This document shows positions 41,553 through 50,453 of a stretch of DNA of 64,000 nucleotides, piece by piece (within the stretch, counting starts at the first letter, position 1; every line of letters begins with the position of its first letter). The DNA is taken from the NCBI RefSeq assembly GCF_900095215.1, contig NZ_LT606949.1, forward strand, positions 1,466,939 through 1,530,938, given 5' to 3'. The notes beneath the pieces are model-generated. The model was not told the origin of the DNA. It made no database searches and was given only the letters and a program-made list of their open reading frames with translations. This DNA is from Polynucleobacter necessarius. GTDB taxonomy: Bacteria; Pseudomonadota; Gammaproteobacteria; Burkholderiales; Burkholderiaceae. A program made the translations under genes and the position numbers.

Positions 41553-42125
41553 ATGCCTAGCACCTTTAATACTCATAACACCAACCCCCTAGCCCAATAC
41601 CCACAAGCTTGGGATCGCGCTAGCAAAGTAAAAATCTTGGTTTTAGATGTGGATGGCGTGCTAACAAACGGGCAAGTCTGGATTAGCGCCGATGGTAAAG
41701 AAGCCTTAAAAGCCTTTGATATTCAAGATGGATTAGGCATCAAATTACTAGAGCAGTGCGGCATTCCAACCGCCATCATCACCGGCAGAAATTCCAAGAT
41801 GGTTTTGGCTCGCTGCGAAGAGCTAGGCATTAAACACGTTCACATGGGCGTTGAGAAAAAGGCGATCGCATTGGAAGAGGTTATTAAATCTTTAGGCCTG
41901 ACTTCAGCAGATTGCGCTGTGATGGGAGATGATTGGCCAGACCTGCAAATGATGAAACACGCCGGTCTGAGAATTTGTCCAGCACAAGGTCACGAGGCGG
42001 TTAAAGAGTTTTCGCATTTAGTAACAACCCAAAGTGGCGGCAATAGCGCCGTACGCGAAGCATGTGATTTCATTCTCAAAGCACAAGGTCGTTATGAAGC
42101 ACTCCTCACTAAGGCGCGCAGCTAA
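41553..42125 (+). CDS. kdsC: 3-deoxy-D-manno-octulosonate 8-phosphate phosphatase
   Basis: KdsC removes phosphate from KDO-8-phosphate. The 190 residues are a compact C0-type HAD enzyme: nucleophile motif ILVLDVDGVLTNGQ (near residue 30), AIITGRNSKMV (motif II), the KDO-P contacts HVHMGVEKKAIALEE, and motif IV VMGDDWPDLQMM. It starts 23 bases after kdsD and ends 3 bases before lptC. Confidence 0.96.
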   Translation: MPSTFNTHNTNPLAQYPQAWDRASKVKILVLDVDGVLTNGQVWISADGKEALKAFDIQDGLGIKLLEQCGIPTAIITGRNSKMVLARCEELGIKHVHMGVEKKAIALEEVIKSLGLTSADCAVMGDDWPDLQMMKHAGLRICPAQGHEAVKEFSHLVTTQSGGNSAVREACDFILKAQGRYEALLTKARS

Positions 42126-42128
42126 GTA

Positions 42129-42770
42129 ATGCAACTCAACCCTCAGCAAATCAAACTTGGTATTGCTCGCACACTCTTGCGCCTATTGCCATTAATTTTG
42201 ATGGGGGCGCTCACGCTAGCAACTTATTGGTTGGTACAAAAAAATACCCCTCTTGAAAAATCCCCTTTAGATCGCGTATGTCTCCACGAGCCAGATTACA
42301 CCATTAAGGACGGAGCACTCTCCGCTTTAAATGAATTAGGCAACACCAAATATCGCATTCTGGGTGTGAAGGTAACTCACTACGATGACGACGCTTCTAT
42401 CGACATCCTGACGCCTCGCATGCGCCTGTTTCAGACTGAAAAGGCGCCGGTAACCGTTAAGTCCGATACTGGGCATCTTGATGGGGATCTCACTATTTTG
42501 GATTTAAATGACAACGCTACGATCTTTCGCCCAGCTCAGGATGCGACTGCATCACAGCCGGCCACCCTAAGGATGTTGGCTAGCTCGAGCTATTTCAGAG
42601 TATTGATCAACGATGACATTATTGAAACTGATAGACCAATTACCCTTGAGCAGGGGATGTCGATCATGCGCTCCACAGATGGCGGAGTCTTTAACAATGT
42701 CGAACAAAGCATGGTGCTCAGTGGTCAAGTCAAAGGGCGCATAGAACGCGCCCCACGGAGCAATCCATAA
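42129..42770 (+). CDS. lptC: LPS export system protein LptC
   Basis: LptC passes lipopolysaccharide from the LptBFG pump to LptA. The 213 residues have one N-terminal membrane anchor (LLRLLPLILMGALTLATYWLV, about 14-36) and a periplasmic beta-jellyroll (EPDYTIKDGALSALNELGNTKYRILGVKVTHYDDD...). Length is at the upper end of the family. It overlaps no neighbour, but lptA begins 2 bases after its stop. The assignment relies on fold-like repeats and the kdsC-lptA position. Confidence 0.9.
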   Translation: MQLNPQQIKLGIARTLLRLLPLILMGALTLATYWLVQKNTPLEKSPLDRVCLHEPDYTIKDGALSALNELGNTKYRILGVKVTHYDDDASIDILTPRMRLFQTEKAPVTVKSDTGHLDGDLTILDLNDNATIFRPAQDATASQPATLRMLASSSYFRVLINDDIIETDRPITLEQGMSIMRSTDGGVFNNVEQSMVLSGQVKGRIERAPRSNP

Positions 42771-42772
42771 AT

Positions 42773-43351
42773 ATGTTTGCATTCAATTTATTGCTACCTC
42801 GTGTTGTTGTCACCCTTTTTCTCTCTCTTGTTTTGGGTACTTTTATTGCCATTCCTGCTTATGCCGAAAAAGCAGATCAAGATAAGCCCGTCATACTCGA
42901 AGCGGAAAAAGTGTCTGCAAATGACGTCAAGCAAGTCTATGACCTCAATGGTCAAATCTTACTCATTAAGGGCAGCATCATCGTTACCGGCGAGGATGGC
43001 CATATTGCAGTAGACCCTCAAGGTTACGAGTTTGTCGATGTCGTAGGCACCCCCGAACAAGTGGCGAGCTTTAGACAGCGCCGCGAAGGAGTGGCAGACG
43101 AGTTTATGCAAGGACGAGGCGCGCAGGTGACTTATGATGCAAAGACTGAGTTCTTAACCCTCACAGGCGATGCCAGTTTGAAGCGCTTGCTCAACATGCA
43201 AATGCTCGACCAACTCAATGGCTGGAGAATTGAGTACGATGATGTTAAGCAATCCTATCGGGTCGTACCCCCAAAAGATGCGAAGCCAGAAGACCCACCC
43301 TTAGCAAGAGCCATTCTTTTACCAAGACGAAAAGCAACACTAGAGAAATGA
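42773..43351 (+). CDS. lptA: LPS export periplasmic protein LptA
   Basis: The 192 residues carry a signal peptide ([26 protein letters not shown], cleavage near 31) and the OstA/LptA-type beta-jellyroll ([37 protein letters not shown]). LptA forms the periplasmic bridge for LPS. Its stop overlaps the lptB start by 4 bases (ATGA), indicating coupling. Confidence 0.92.
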   Translation: MFAFNLLLPRVVVTLFLSLVLGTFIAIPAYAEKADQDKPVILEAEKVSANDVKQVYDLNGQILLIKGSIIVTGEDGHIAVDPQGYEFVDVVGTPEQVASFRQRREGVADEFMQGRGAQVTYDAKTEFLTLTGDASLKRLLNMQMLDQLNGWRIEYDDVKQSYRVVPPKDAKPEDPPLARAILLPRRKATLEK

Positions 43352-44115
43352 CAACGGATTTAACTAAAGCCAATCATGCGCCCACACTCAGCGCCCATAA
43401 CCTTCAAAAACGTTATGGCTCTAGAACTGTGGTTCGAGATGTATCCGTACAGATGAGATGTGGAGAAGTGGTTGGCTTGCTTGGCCCAAATGGCGCCGGC
43501 AAAACAACCTCCTTCTATATGATTGTTGGACTTGTTCCATTGGATGGCGGCAACATTGTTTTAGATGGGACTGATATTACCCATTTGCCTATTCATGAAA
43601 GAGCCCGCATGGGCCTCTCTTACTTGCCTCAAGAAGCTTCCGTATTTAGAAAGCTCAATGTAGCTGAAAATATCCAAGCCGTTCTTGAGCTACAAGTTCA
43701 AGGCGGCAAACCCATCAGCAAGGCTGAGATTGCCAATCGGCTAGATGAACTCTTAGGCGATCTCCAAATTAGTCATCTTCGCAATAATCCAGCCCTGTCT
43801 CTATCTGGCGGAGAGCGTAGACGCGTGGAGATTGCGAGAGCATTGGCTTCCCAGCCAAAATTTATCTTGTTAGACGAACCCTTTGCCGGCGTTGACCCTA
43901 TTGCTGTTGGGGAAATTCAACGAATTGTGCGCTTCCTGAGAGACCGCCAAATTGGGGTGCTCATCACCGACCATAATGTCCGCGAAACCCTAGGCATCTG
44001 CGATCACGCTTACATCATCAGTGAAGGTAGCGTATTGGCCGAAGGGAAGCCAGACCAGATTATTCAGAACGATGCCGTTAGAAGAGTCTATCTGGGCGAA
44101 AACTTCCGGATGTAA
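43348..44115 (+). CDS. lptB: LPS export ABC transporter ATP-binding protein LptB
   Basis: The 255 residues form one ABC ATPase: Walker [16 protein letters not shown] (around 46-60), the LptB-specific [19 protein letters not shown] (Q-loop), signature [17 protein letters not shown], Walker [17 protein letters not shown] and switch His [10 protein letters not shown]. It drives LPS extraction together with LptFG, which are not in the window. It is usually followed by rpoN in Proteobacteria; here it is followed by hpf after 192 bases. Confidence 0.97.
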   Translation: MTTDLTKANHAPTLSAHNLQKRYGSRTVVRDVSVQMRCGEVVGLLGPNGAGKTTSFYMIVGLVPLDGGNIVLDGTDITHLPIHERARMGLSYLPQEASVFRKLNVAENIQAVLELQVQGGKPISKAEIANRLDELLGDLQISHLRNNPALSLSGGERRRVEIARALASQPKFILLDEPFAGVDPIAVGEIQRIVRFLRDRQIGVLITDHNVRETLGICDHAYIISEGSVLAEGKPDQIIQNDAVRRVYLGENFRM

Positions 44116-44307
44116 GCCAAGCAAGGCTTCTTACTTTTTAAATAATAAATTTTGCTTTTCCCTCTTGGTTTTCAGCAAATTCGCTGATACGCTGGAGGCA
44201 CATGGTTTATTTTCCAAAAAAAACAGCTCAAAAATTACAGGGGCTTGCTGCGCACCCCGGGCATCAGTATGCGCACGCATCTATAGCATCTATCAAAGGA
44301 ATCGCTA
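44116..44307 (+). other. Intergenic region lptB-hpf, rpoN absent
   Basis: These 192 bases hold no recognisable sigma-54 gene. There is an AT-rich stretch (44150-44230) and a 40-codon open frame from ATG 44202 with a GGAGG four bases upstream that runs 17 bases into hpf. Its product (starting MVYFPKKTAQ) matches nothing I know. The hpf promoter presumably lies here. Confidence 0.5.
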
Positions 44308-44631
44308 ATGAATTTGAAAATTAATAGCCGTCATGTGGAAGTGACCCCTGCCATGCGCTCTCATCTTGAGGCGGGACTAGCCAAAATTCGTAAGCACTTT
44401 GATCATGTGATTGATGTGTCCGCCTTCTTGGTGGTGGATAAAGCCAAAGAAAAAGATTTACGCCAAAGTGCTGAGATCACTATTCACCTTAAGGGGAAGG
44501 ACTTGTTCGCTGAGGCGCACAATGCCGACCTCTATCACGCAATGGACGCAGTGGTTGATAAGCTGGAACGTCAGGTTGTCAAACACAAAGAAAAAATCCA
44601 GTATCACCATCATGAAAAGCATTTTGAGTGA
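44308..44631 (+). CDS. hpf: Ribosome hibernation promoting factor (short HPF / YfiA family)
   Basis: The 107 residues form the single beta-alpha-beta-beta-beta-alpha domain of short HPF: MNLKINSRHVEVTPAMRSHLEAGLAKIRKHFDHV, SAEITIHLKGKDLFAEAHNADLYHAMDAVVDKLERQV, with a His/Lys-rich tail. It binds the 30S subunit between mRNA and tRNA sites in starved cells. It stands upstream of ptsN as in many Proteobacteria. Confidence 0.95.
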   Translation: MNLKINSRHVEVTPAMRSHLEAGLAKIRKHFDHVIDVSAFLVVDKAKEKDLRQSAEITIHLKGKDLFAEAHNADLYHAMDAVVDKLERQVVKHKEKIQYHHHEKHFE

Positions 44632-44664
44632 TTCCGTTCGTCAGGACACCTATAATCAATTTAC

Positions 44665-45126
44665 ATGGATGCCCTGACCAATCTTTTTACTCCCGACTGC
44701 ATTGCATTAGACATTCCCGCCAAAAGCAGGTCTGATGCATTTGCAGCCGCCGGAGACTTATTCGCCAAACAAACCGGCATCGAGACAAATTCCGTGGTGG
44801 AGTTCCTGAATGCTCGTGAAGACCTAGGCTCTACCGCACTAGGCGCCGGCGTAGCGATTCCCCATGGCCGAGTTAAAGGCCTAAAGCAGCCGAGTGCGGC
44901 CTTTATGCGCTTACAAGACCCGATCGAATTTGCCGCACCTGATGACGAACCGGTATCGATTCTGATTTTCTTATTAGTTCCTGAGAAAGCTACTCAGCAA
45001 CATTTAGACATCTTATCTTCGATTGCTCAGATACTATCGGATGCAGATGCTCGCCAGAACTTGCTGTCATCCGCGGACCCTGCAAAAGTTTGCGAGCTTC
45101 TGCAACACTGGGGTACAGCAAAGTGA
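44665..45126 (+). CDS. ptsN: PTS-Ntr EIIA component (PtsN)
   Basis: The 153 residues form one PTS EIIA type-2 domain with the phosphorylated histidine in [22 protein letters not shown] (His near 70). PtsN regulates nitrogen and potassium metabolism rather than sugar uptake. Its stop overlaps the GTG start of hprK by two bases (GTGA). Confidence 0.96.
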   Translation: MDALTNLFTPDCIALDIPAKSRSDAFAAAGDLFAKQTGIETNSVVEFLNAREDLGSTALGAGVAIPHGRVKGLKQPSAAFMRLQDPIEFAAPDDEPVSILIFLLVPEKATQQHLDILSSIAQILSDADARQNLLSSADPAKVCELLQHWGTAK

Positions 45127-46109
45127 CTCAGCCCTTGCTCCTAGACGGAGTAACTGCTCATCAGATTTTTGATGACAACGTTTCAGATTTAAAACTTTCC
45201 TGGATTGGCGGCCTAGAGGGTGTCGATCGCACCTTTCCGCCAGAGGCCGTAAAAGCGGCAGCTGCCAGCTCAGACTTGGTGGGTCACTTAAACCTCATTC
45301 ACCCAAGCCGCATTCAAATCTTTGGTGAGCAAGAGGTTGATTACCACGCCGCCTTAGAGCCAAAACAAAGGCAAGATCAAATTGCCAGCTTGATCTCCAA
45401 AACGCCACCCTGCGTCATTGTCGCTGACGGCAAAAGCGCAGACCCCGACTTGCAATTGTTCTGTCAGCGTTCTTCAACACCTTTATTCACCACTGCAATT
45501 TCCGCCGCAGAGGTAATTGATCACTTACGCACCTACCTAACCAAAATTGGCGCCCCGCAAATTACGATGCATGGCGTCTTTATGGACATCCTAGGGCTAG
45601 GAGTCCTCCTCACCGGTGCATCGGGGCTTGGAAAAAGCGAATTAGGTCTTGAATTGATTTCTCGTGGGCACGGTTTAGTAGCGGATGATGCGGTTGACTT
45701 TGCACGTTTAGGTCCCGATTACATTGAGGGCCGTTGCCCAGTCATCTTACGTAACTTGCTTGAAGTGCGTGGCCTAGGATTGCTAGACATTCGCACGATC
45801 TTTGGCGAAACCGCCGTTCGTCGCAAATTAAAACTTCGCCTCATTGTTCAACTCGTCCGCAGAAACGATGGTGAGTTCGAACGCCTGCCTCTGGAAGCCC
45901 AACATATCGATGTCTTAGGCATTCCGATTCGCACCGTCAAGATTCAAGTGGCAGCTGGTCGTAACTTAGCGGTACTTGTTGAAGCAGCGGTACGCAATAC
46001 GATTTTGCAGCTTCGGGGAATTGATACCCTGAAGGAATTCATTGAACGTCAGCGCGTTCAGATGAATGCGGAAGCAGATGCAGTCAAGTCACAAGGTCGC
46101 TTACTTTAA
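45123..46109 (+). CDS. hprK: HPr kinase/phosphorylase
   Basis: HprK adds or removes the regulatory serine phosphate on HPr. The start is GTG 45123, overlapping the ptsN stop, which gives 328 residues ([19 protein letters not shown]). An ATG-type extension to 45090 would run inside ptsN in another frame and is rejected. Motifs: [40 protein letters not shown] (Walker A plus the HprK capping region), [31 protein letters not shown] (K3-type signature), [26 protein letters not shown]. Typical beta- and alphaproteobacterial companion of ptsN and rapZ. Confidence 0.96.
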   Translation: MTQPLLLDGVTAHQIFDDNVSDLKLSWIGGLEGVDRTFPPEAVKAAAASSDLVGHLNLIHPSRIQIFGEQEVDYHAALEPKQRQDQIASLISKTPPCVIVADGKSADPDLQLFCQRSSTPLFTTAISAAEVIDHLRTYLTKIGAPQITMHGVFMDILGLGVLLTGASGLGKSELGLELISRGHGLVADDAVDFARLGPDYIEGRCPVILRNLLEVRGLGLLDIRTIFGETAVRRKLKLRLIVQLVRRNDGEFERLPLEAQHIDVLGIPIRTVKIQVAAGRNLAVLVEAAVRNTILQLRGIDTLKEFIERQRVQMNAEADAVKSQGRLL

Positions 46110-46112
46110 GCC

Positions 46113-47003
46113 ATGCAGATTAATCTGATTACCGGAATCTCAGGCTCAGGTAAATCGGTATCCCTGAGGGCTTTTGAAGATGCGGGATATGACTGTGTCG
46201 ACAATCTTCCGGTTTCGCTTCTAGAAAACCTCATCTCCACTCTTGAAAAAGCGCAGTGTGAACAAGTGGCGGTTGCGATAGATGCTCGACGTTGGCAATC
46301 TATTGCAGACCTGCCATCAATTCTTGAGAGCTTACGTAAAAATCATCAGGTTCGAGTAGTTTTCTTAAATGCCGATACCAATACTCTGATACAGCGCTTT
46401 TCAGAAACCCGTCGTCGTCACCCTTTATCTTCCAGCGCTAAGCAATCTCAATCAGCAACCCTCATCGAGGCGATTGAAAAAGAGCGCAGCCTATTAGAAC
46501 CCTTGCGCGCCCAGGCCCATAGCATTGACACCAGCAACATATCTGCTCATGCGCTGCGCTACTGGATTCAAGATCTTCTCAAAGACAAGCCCGCGGGCCT
46601 TACTGTTGTCTTTGAATCGTTTGGCTTTAAAAAAGGCGTACCTAGTGAGGCGGATTTGGTTTTTGATGTACGCTGCCTTCCAAACCCCCACTATGACAAA
46701 GTATTGCGTCCGCTGACCGGCAACGACAAGCCGGTCAAAGAGTTCTTGGAAAAAATTCCAGAAGTCGTGAATATGGAAGCCGATATCACGCAATTTATTC
46801 ATCGCTGGCTTCCGCACTATATAGCGGATGGCCGTAGTTACTTAACAGTGGCTATTGGTTGCACCGGAGGTCAACATCGCTCGGTCTATCTCGTAAATAG
46901 ACTCGGCGAATACTTTCGCAATCAAAAAGACTTTAGCAACTTACCACTTAACTTTTTAGATCGTCATCGCGAACTAGACTCAATTCCTGCAGCAAAAGTT
47001 TAA
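46113..47003 (+). CDS. rapZ: RNase adapter protein RapZ (YvcJ family)
   Basis: The 296 residues contain the N-terminal Walker A ITGISGSGKSVSLRAFEDAGYDCVDNLPVSLL and the C-terminal sensor/RNA-binding domain (FESFGFKKGVPSEADLVFDVRCLPNP, AIGCTGGQHRSVYLVNRLGEYF). In enteric bacteria RapZ controls glucosamine-6-phosphate synthase levels through small RNAs; whether it does so here is unknown. The last 56 bases overlap the 3' end of mutY on the other strand. Confidence 0.96.
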   Translation: MQINLITGISGSGKSVSLRAFEDAGYDCVDNLPVSLLENLISTLEKAQCEQVAVAIDARRWQSIADLPSILESLRKNHQVRVVFLNADTNTLIQRFSETRRRHPLSSSAKQSQSATLIEAIEKERSLLEPLRAQAHSIDTSNISAHALRYWIQDLLKDKPAGLTVVFESFGFKKGVPSEADLVFDVRCLPNPHYDKVLRPLTGNDKPVKEFLEKIPEVVNMEADITQFIHRWLPHYIADGRSYLTVAIGCTGGQHRSVYLVNRLGEYFRNQKDFSNLPLNFLDRHRELDSIPAAKV

Positions 47004-48093
47004 TCGGCTGCGGGAGGCCATAACGTCCCAGCTGACTTAAGGCCACCCACTTCAAATCTGAATTTAAAAAGGTTAATTCTTTTGGGGTGTTTGTCTGCCA
47101 AATGCGCATCCATAAACGCCGATGAGTAAATACATGCTTTACTTCATTCACCCTGATTACCGATTTACAAGCCTTAGTTAATGCCGCAATCTTCTCTTCG
47201 GGCAAAGTTGCCTTAAAAAGCTCCTGCGGAGTTAAACAAGCCTCTGTAGTGCCAGCCGCCCTGGACACCCAAGGTGATTCAGGCAAAGACCAGAGCCCAC
47301 CCCAGATGGCTTTGCTGGGACGTTTCTGCAAAAGCACCGAATTACCCCAACGTATTAACAACATATCGCAATTGAATTCGGGAGATTTTGTCTTCTTTGT
47401 TTTTTGTGGAAGCAAAAGCACTTGATCGCTTAAATTGGCCCGACAATCTTTTGTGAATGGGCATTTCTTTTCAGAACCTAAACAAACTGGTTTACGCGAT
47501 ATACACCAGGTTGCTCCAAAATCCATCAACGCTTGCGTATACACCGGCATATCAGTAGGTTTGATCGGCAGCAAATCCGTTGCCAAGCTCCACAGTTGAT
47601 CGTTCACTGCTTTTTCTTGAATAGCCCCATCGATGGCAAATAAACGCGCCAGAATGCGTTTGACATTGGCATCCAAAATTGGCGCTCTTTCATGAAAAGC
47701 AAAAGCAGCAATCGCGCCAGCAGTAGAACGCCCAATCCCTTTTAATTGCTCCAGCAAAACGGGATCACCTGGAAACTCCCCGTCAAACTCCGCCATCACT
47801 TGCTTGGCACAGGCATGCAGATTTCTCGCACGAGAGTAGTAGCCCAAACCCGCCCACTCCGCTAATACCTCATCAATATCAGCAGCAGCTAATTTTTTGA
47901 CAGTTGGAAAGCGCTTTATAAAACGCGGGTAGCGCTCTAGGACTGTGGCCACCTGAGTTTGTTGTAACATGATCTCAGAAACCCAGACAGCGTAAGGATC
48001 ACGATTGCCCAGCCAAGGCAAGCCCGAGCGCCCGCTGATTGCATGCCAAGCAATTAACTTGGGTGCGAATGTTTTAATCAGCGTTTTTGACAT
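46948..48093 (-). CDS. mutY: A/G-specific adenine DNA glycosylase MutY
   Basis: MutY removes adenine opposite 8-oxoguanine. From ATG 48093 ([17 protein letters not shown]) it has 381 residues. Seen: catalytic Glu in [14 protein letters not shown], helix-hairpin-helix [21 protein letters not shown] with the catalytic Asp in [14 protein letters not shown], the Fe-S cysteines, and a C-terminal NUDIX-like MutT domain from about 235. The Fe-S loop reads C-x6-C-x6-C-x5-C; the textbook MutY spacing is C-x6-C-x2-C-x5-C, so there are four extra residues (LGSEKK). The gene lies directly downstream of the broken mutM, whose stop codon region it nearly abuts. Confidence 0.93.
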   Translation of the reverse strand: MSKTLIKTFAPKLIAWHAISGRSGLPWLGNRDPYAVWVSEIMLQQTQVATVLERYPRFIKRFPTVKKLAAADIDEVLAEWAGLGYYSRARNLHACAKQVMAEFDGEFPGDPVLLEQLKGIGRSTAGAIAAFAFHERAPILDANVKRILARLFAIDGAIQEKAVNDQLWSLATDLLPIKPTDMPVYTQALMDFGATWCISRKPVCLGSEKKCPFTKDCRANLSDQVLLLPQKTKKTKSPEFNCDMLLIRWGNSVLLQKRPSKAIWGGLWSLPESPWVSRAAGTTEACLTPQELFKATLPEEKIAALTKACKSVIRVNEVKHVFTHRRLWMRIWQTNTPKELTFLNSDLKWVALSQLGRYGLPQPIKLLLQELSLVRDDDLKS

Positions 48094-48912
48094 TGAGGAC
48101 AAAAGTAGGTAGAGCGCTGGCCCTGCACTATCTGGCTAATGGGTGTTTTACATGCCTTACATGGCAAGCCTTTGCGGTCATAGACCTTAGTTTGAACCAT
48201 GAAGTGTCCCGGATCGCCATCACTATTTACAAAATCTTTTAATGAACTGCCACCAGCATCAATCGCTTTTTTAGTATCGATCTAACCGCTTTCGCGAGAC
48301 GGGAACATTGCGGTCGAGTTAGCTTACCAGCCGCCTTCGCGGGATGAATGCCCGCCTCAAACAAACCCTCTGAACAGTAAATATTGCCAACACCAACAAC
48401 AACCTGACCAGCTAATAGAAAGTGCTTTACGGCAACACTACGCTTGCGGGATGTTTGATACAAGACCTTCGCGCCTAGTTCACCAGAAAACTCTGGAGAA
48501 AAAGGTTCTACCCCTAGTTTTTGCAATAGAGTAAATTTTTCAATGGGTCCTTTTAATTTGGGATGCCACAAAACAGCGCCAAATTTTCGAGGATCATGCA
48601 AACGCAAACTCAACTTGCCAAACTCGAGCGTTACTCGATCATGCGTCTTGAGAGAATCTGAACTTGGGAGCACCCGTAGAGTTCCCGTCATACCCAAATG
48701 AATGAGCAAATAGTCTGTATCCATTTCCAATAGAAGATACTTCCCACGCCTCTCTATGGAGCTTACTTTTTGCCCAGGTAAGTTTTTAGTTAGGTTGGTG
48801 GGCACGGGCCAACGCAAGCGCCCATCAATAATTTTGACGGCGCTAACTTTACGCCCCTCAAGGTGGGGGCGATTCCAAGTCTGGTGACCCCTACCTCTGG
48901 AAGTTCTGGCAT
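48078..48912 (-). pseudogene. mutM: Formamidopyrimidine-DNA glycosylase MutM (Fpg), two frameshifts
   Basis: MutM excises 8-oxoguanine from DNA. The start MPELPEVGVTRLGIAP (48912) keeps the catalytic Pro-Glu. At a run of five C/G (48865-48869) one base is missing and the frame is lost; the correct continuation HLEGRKVSAVKIIDGRLRWPVP follows in another frame. The middle is sound: GRRGKYLLLE-like RRGKYLLL, IHLGMTG, DPRKFG, VGVGNIYCSE. A second one-base loss in a run of six T/A (48267-48272) shifts out of [21 protein letters not shown]. The zinc-finger end [25 protein letters not shown] lies in the third frame and stops at 48078. Both shifts are one-base deletions in homopolymers. Confidence 0.94.
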
Positions 48913-48947
48913 AAAGAGATTGTAGATTCGCGGATTAGAATGTGCTT

Positions 48948-50453
48948 ATGAGCAAATTCACACTGAAACCTCTATTGCAAGGTTTATTCCTGGCGGCCTT
49001 GACTGGTGGAGTCGCTGCACTCGCCCATGCCCAGCCTCAACCAAATGGATTGCAAACAGGTGAAGCGGTATTTGAGGTGCTTGCCTCGGAAATTGCCCTG
49101 CAGAGAGGAGAAGCCGGTTTGGCGTACAACACTTATCTCGAGATGGCACGCCAATACAAAGATCCGAGACTGGCGCAAAGAGCGATGGAAATAGCCATCG
49201 CAGGCGGCTCTCCGGATTTAGCAATGCAAGCGGCCAAGACTTGGGACGAGCTATCCACAGCCTCAGATACAAAACCCAAAGAAGTTTTAGTCACTCTCCT
49301 GGTCCTCAGCAACCGCTGGTCTGATGCCATCAAGCCGGCCATCGCTTTACTTCACCAACAAACGCCTGCCCAACAAGAAAATACATTGCTGCAGTTACAG
49401 GCACTGCTCGCTAAAGCCAAAGATGAAGCCGAAGCATTGCGCGCCTTTTATGAAATCGCATCCACCGTCAAAATCGCGCCCAAAGACTCTGGATTGCTTT
49501 ACACCTACGCCATGTCTGCTGAAAAAGTGGGTCGTATTGATGTCATGGAAAAAACCTTGCGCGATATCTTGCGCAAAAACCCCAATGATGTGAATTCTTT
49601 AAATGCGCTGGGCTACTCCTTGACTGATCGCAACGTAAAGCTTTCCGAAGCGTTCACACTCATCAGCAAAGCACATCAGCTTTCTCCAAAAGATAGCTTC
49701 ATTCTGGATAGCTTTGGTTGGGTGAACTTCCGTCTTGGAAAAAATGTGCTTGCGTTAGAGAAACTGCAGCAAGCCTTTGCCATGAAACCAGAAGCGGATA
49801 TTGCGGCGCATACCGGTGAAGTGCTATGGGTCATGAATCGACACGCTGAGGCGGAAGCGATGTGGCGGCAGGGACAAAAATTGGATGCAAATAATCCAAC
49901 CCTCAAAGAAACATTAAAGCGCTTTAAGCCCGATTGGAATAGGGGTGATCAAGCCGCCAAAGGCTCATGGGACGGACGCTTCGCCGTAAAGGTGATTGGC
50001 TTAACAGAGTCTCAAAACCAAGGTGACTCCGGTGGCTTTACCCTTACGCAAGAATCATTAAAAGATGTATTAGAAATACGTAACCATATGGGTTGCTCGA
50101 TTGCAAAAATTACTATTACGCCAGGTGAAGCTACATTAGAAAGCGACGGCAAGATAGTGACCGAGGTTGATGCCGATACCTTAGTACAAAACACTTTGGG
50201 ACTACCACTACCCGCGCGAGGCTTATCCAATTGGTTAAGAGGCGAAGTTCGCGCCGGCAGCGAAGCAAGTGTTGATAGAAATGCGAAGGGCCAGGTGAGC
50301 AAAATTAGTCAGGATGGTTGGGACTTAATCTACACATGGAGCAATACCAACCAACTAGAAAAACTCACCATGACACGCAGCTCAAACATTGGTTCGATTG
50401 ATATTCGACTGGTATTTGATCGTCCGAATGATTCAGAGAAATACAAACTGTGA
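48948..50453 (+). CDS. Tetratricopeptide repeat protein fused to a LolB-like domain
   Basis: From ATG 48948 it has 501 residues with a signal peptide (LKPLLQGLFLAALTGGVAALAHAQ, cleavage near 28). Residues 35-330 contain TPR-like helical repeats (AYNTYLEMARQYKDPRLAQRAMEIAIAGGSPDLAMQAAKTW; NSLNALGYSLTDRN; LDSFGWVNFRLGKNVLALEKLQQAFAMKPEADIAAHTGEVLWVMNRHAEAEAMW). From about 338 the sequence becomes LolB-like: GSWDGRFAVKVIG, GGFTLTQESLKDVLEI, GEATLESDGKI, LGLPLPARGLSNWLRGE and a final LEKLTMTRSSNIGSIDIRLVFD. In related genomes TPR and lolB are usually two neighbouring genes before ispE. Here the lolB signal peptide and lipidation cysteine are absent and both parts share one frame. The TPR part is also shorter than usual. 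Confidence 0.82.
   Translation: MSKFTLKPLLQGLFLAALTGGVAALAHAQPQPNGLQTGEAVFEVLASEIALQRGEAGLAYNTYLEMARQYKDPRLAQRAMEIAIAGGSPDLAMQAAKTWDELSTASDTKPKEVLVTLLVLSNRWSDAIKPAIALLHQQTPAQQENTLLQLQALLAKAKDEAEALRAFYEIASTVKIAPKDSGLLYTYAMSAEKVGRIDVMEKTLRDILRKNPNDVNSLNALGYSLTDRNVKLSEAFTLISKAHQLSPKDSFILDSFGWVNFRLGKNVLALEKLQQAFAMKPEADIAAHTGEVLWVMNRHAEAEAMWRQGQKLDANNPTLKETLKRFKPDWNRGDQAAKGSWDGRFAVKVIGLTESQNQGDSGGFTLTQESLKDVLEIRNHMGCSIAKITITPGEATLESDGKIVTEVDADTLVQNTLGLPLPARGLSNWLRGEVRAGSEASVDRNAKGQVSKISQDGWDLIYTWSNTNQLEKLTMTRSSNIGSIDIRLVFDRPNDSEKYKL

Noticed and set aside
44202-44324. 40-codon open frame with a GGAGG upstream, overlapping the hpf start
   Set aside because: The GGAGG is too close to the ATG, the product resembles nothing known and is not a recognisable rpoN remnant; chance is more likely.
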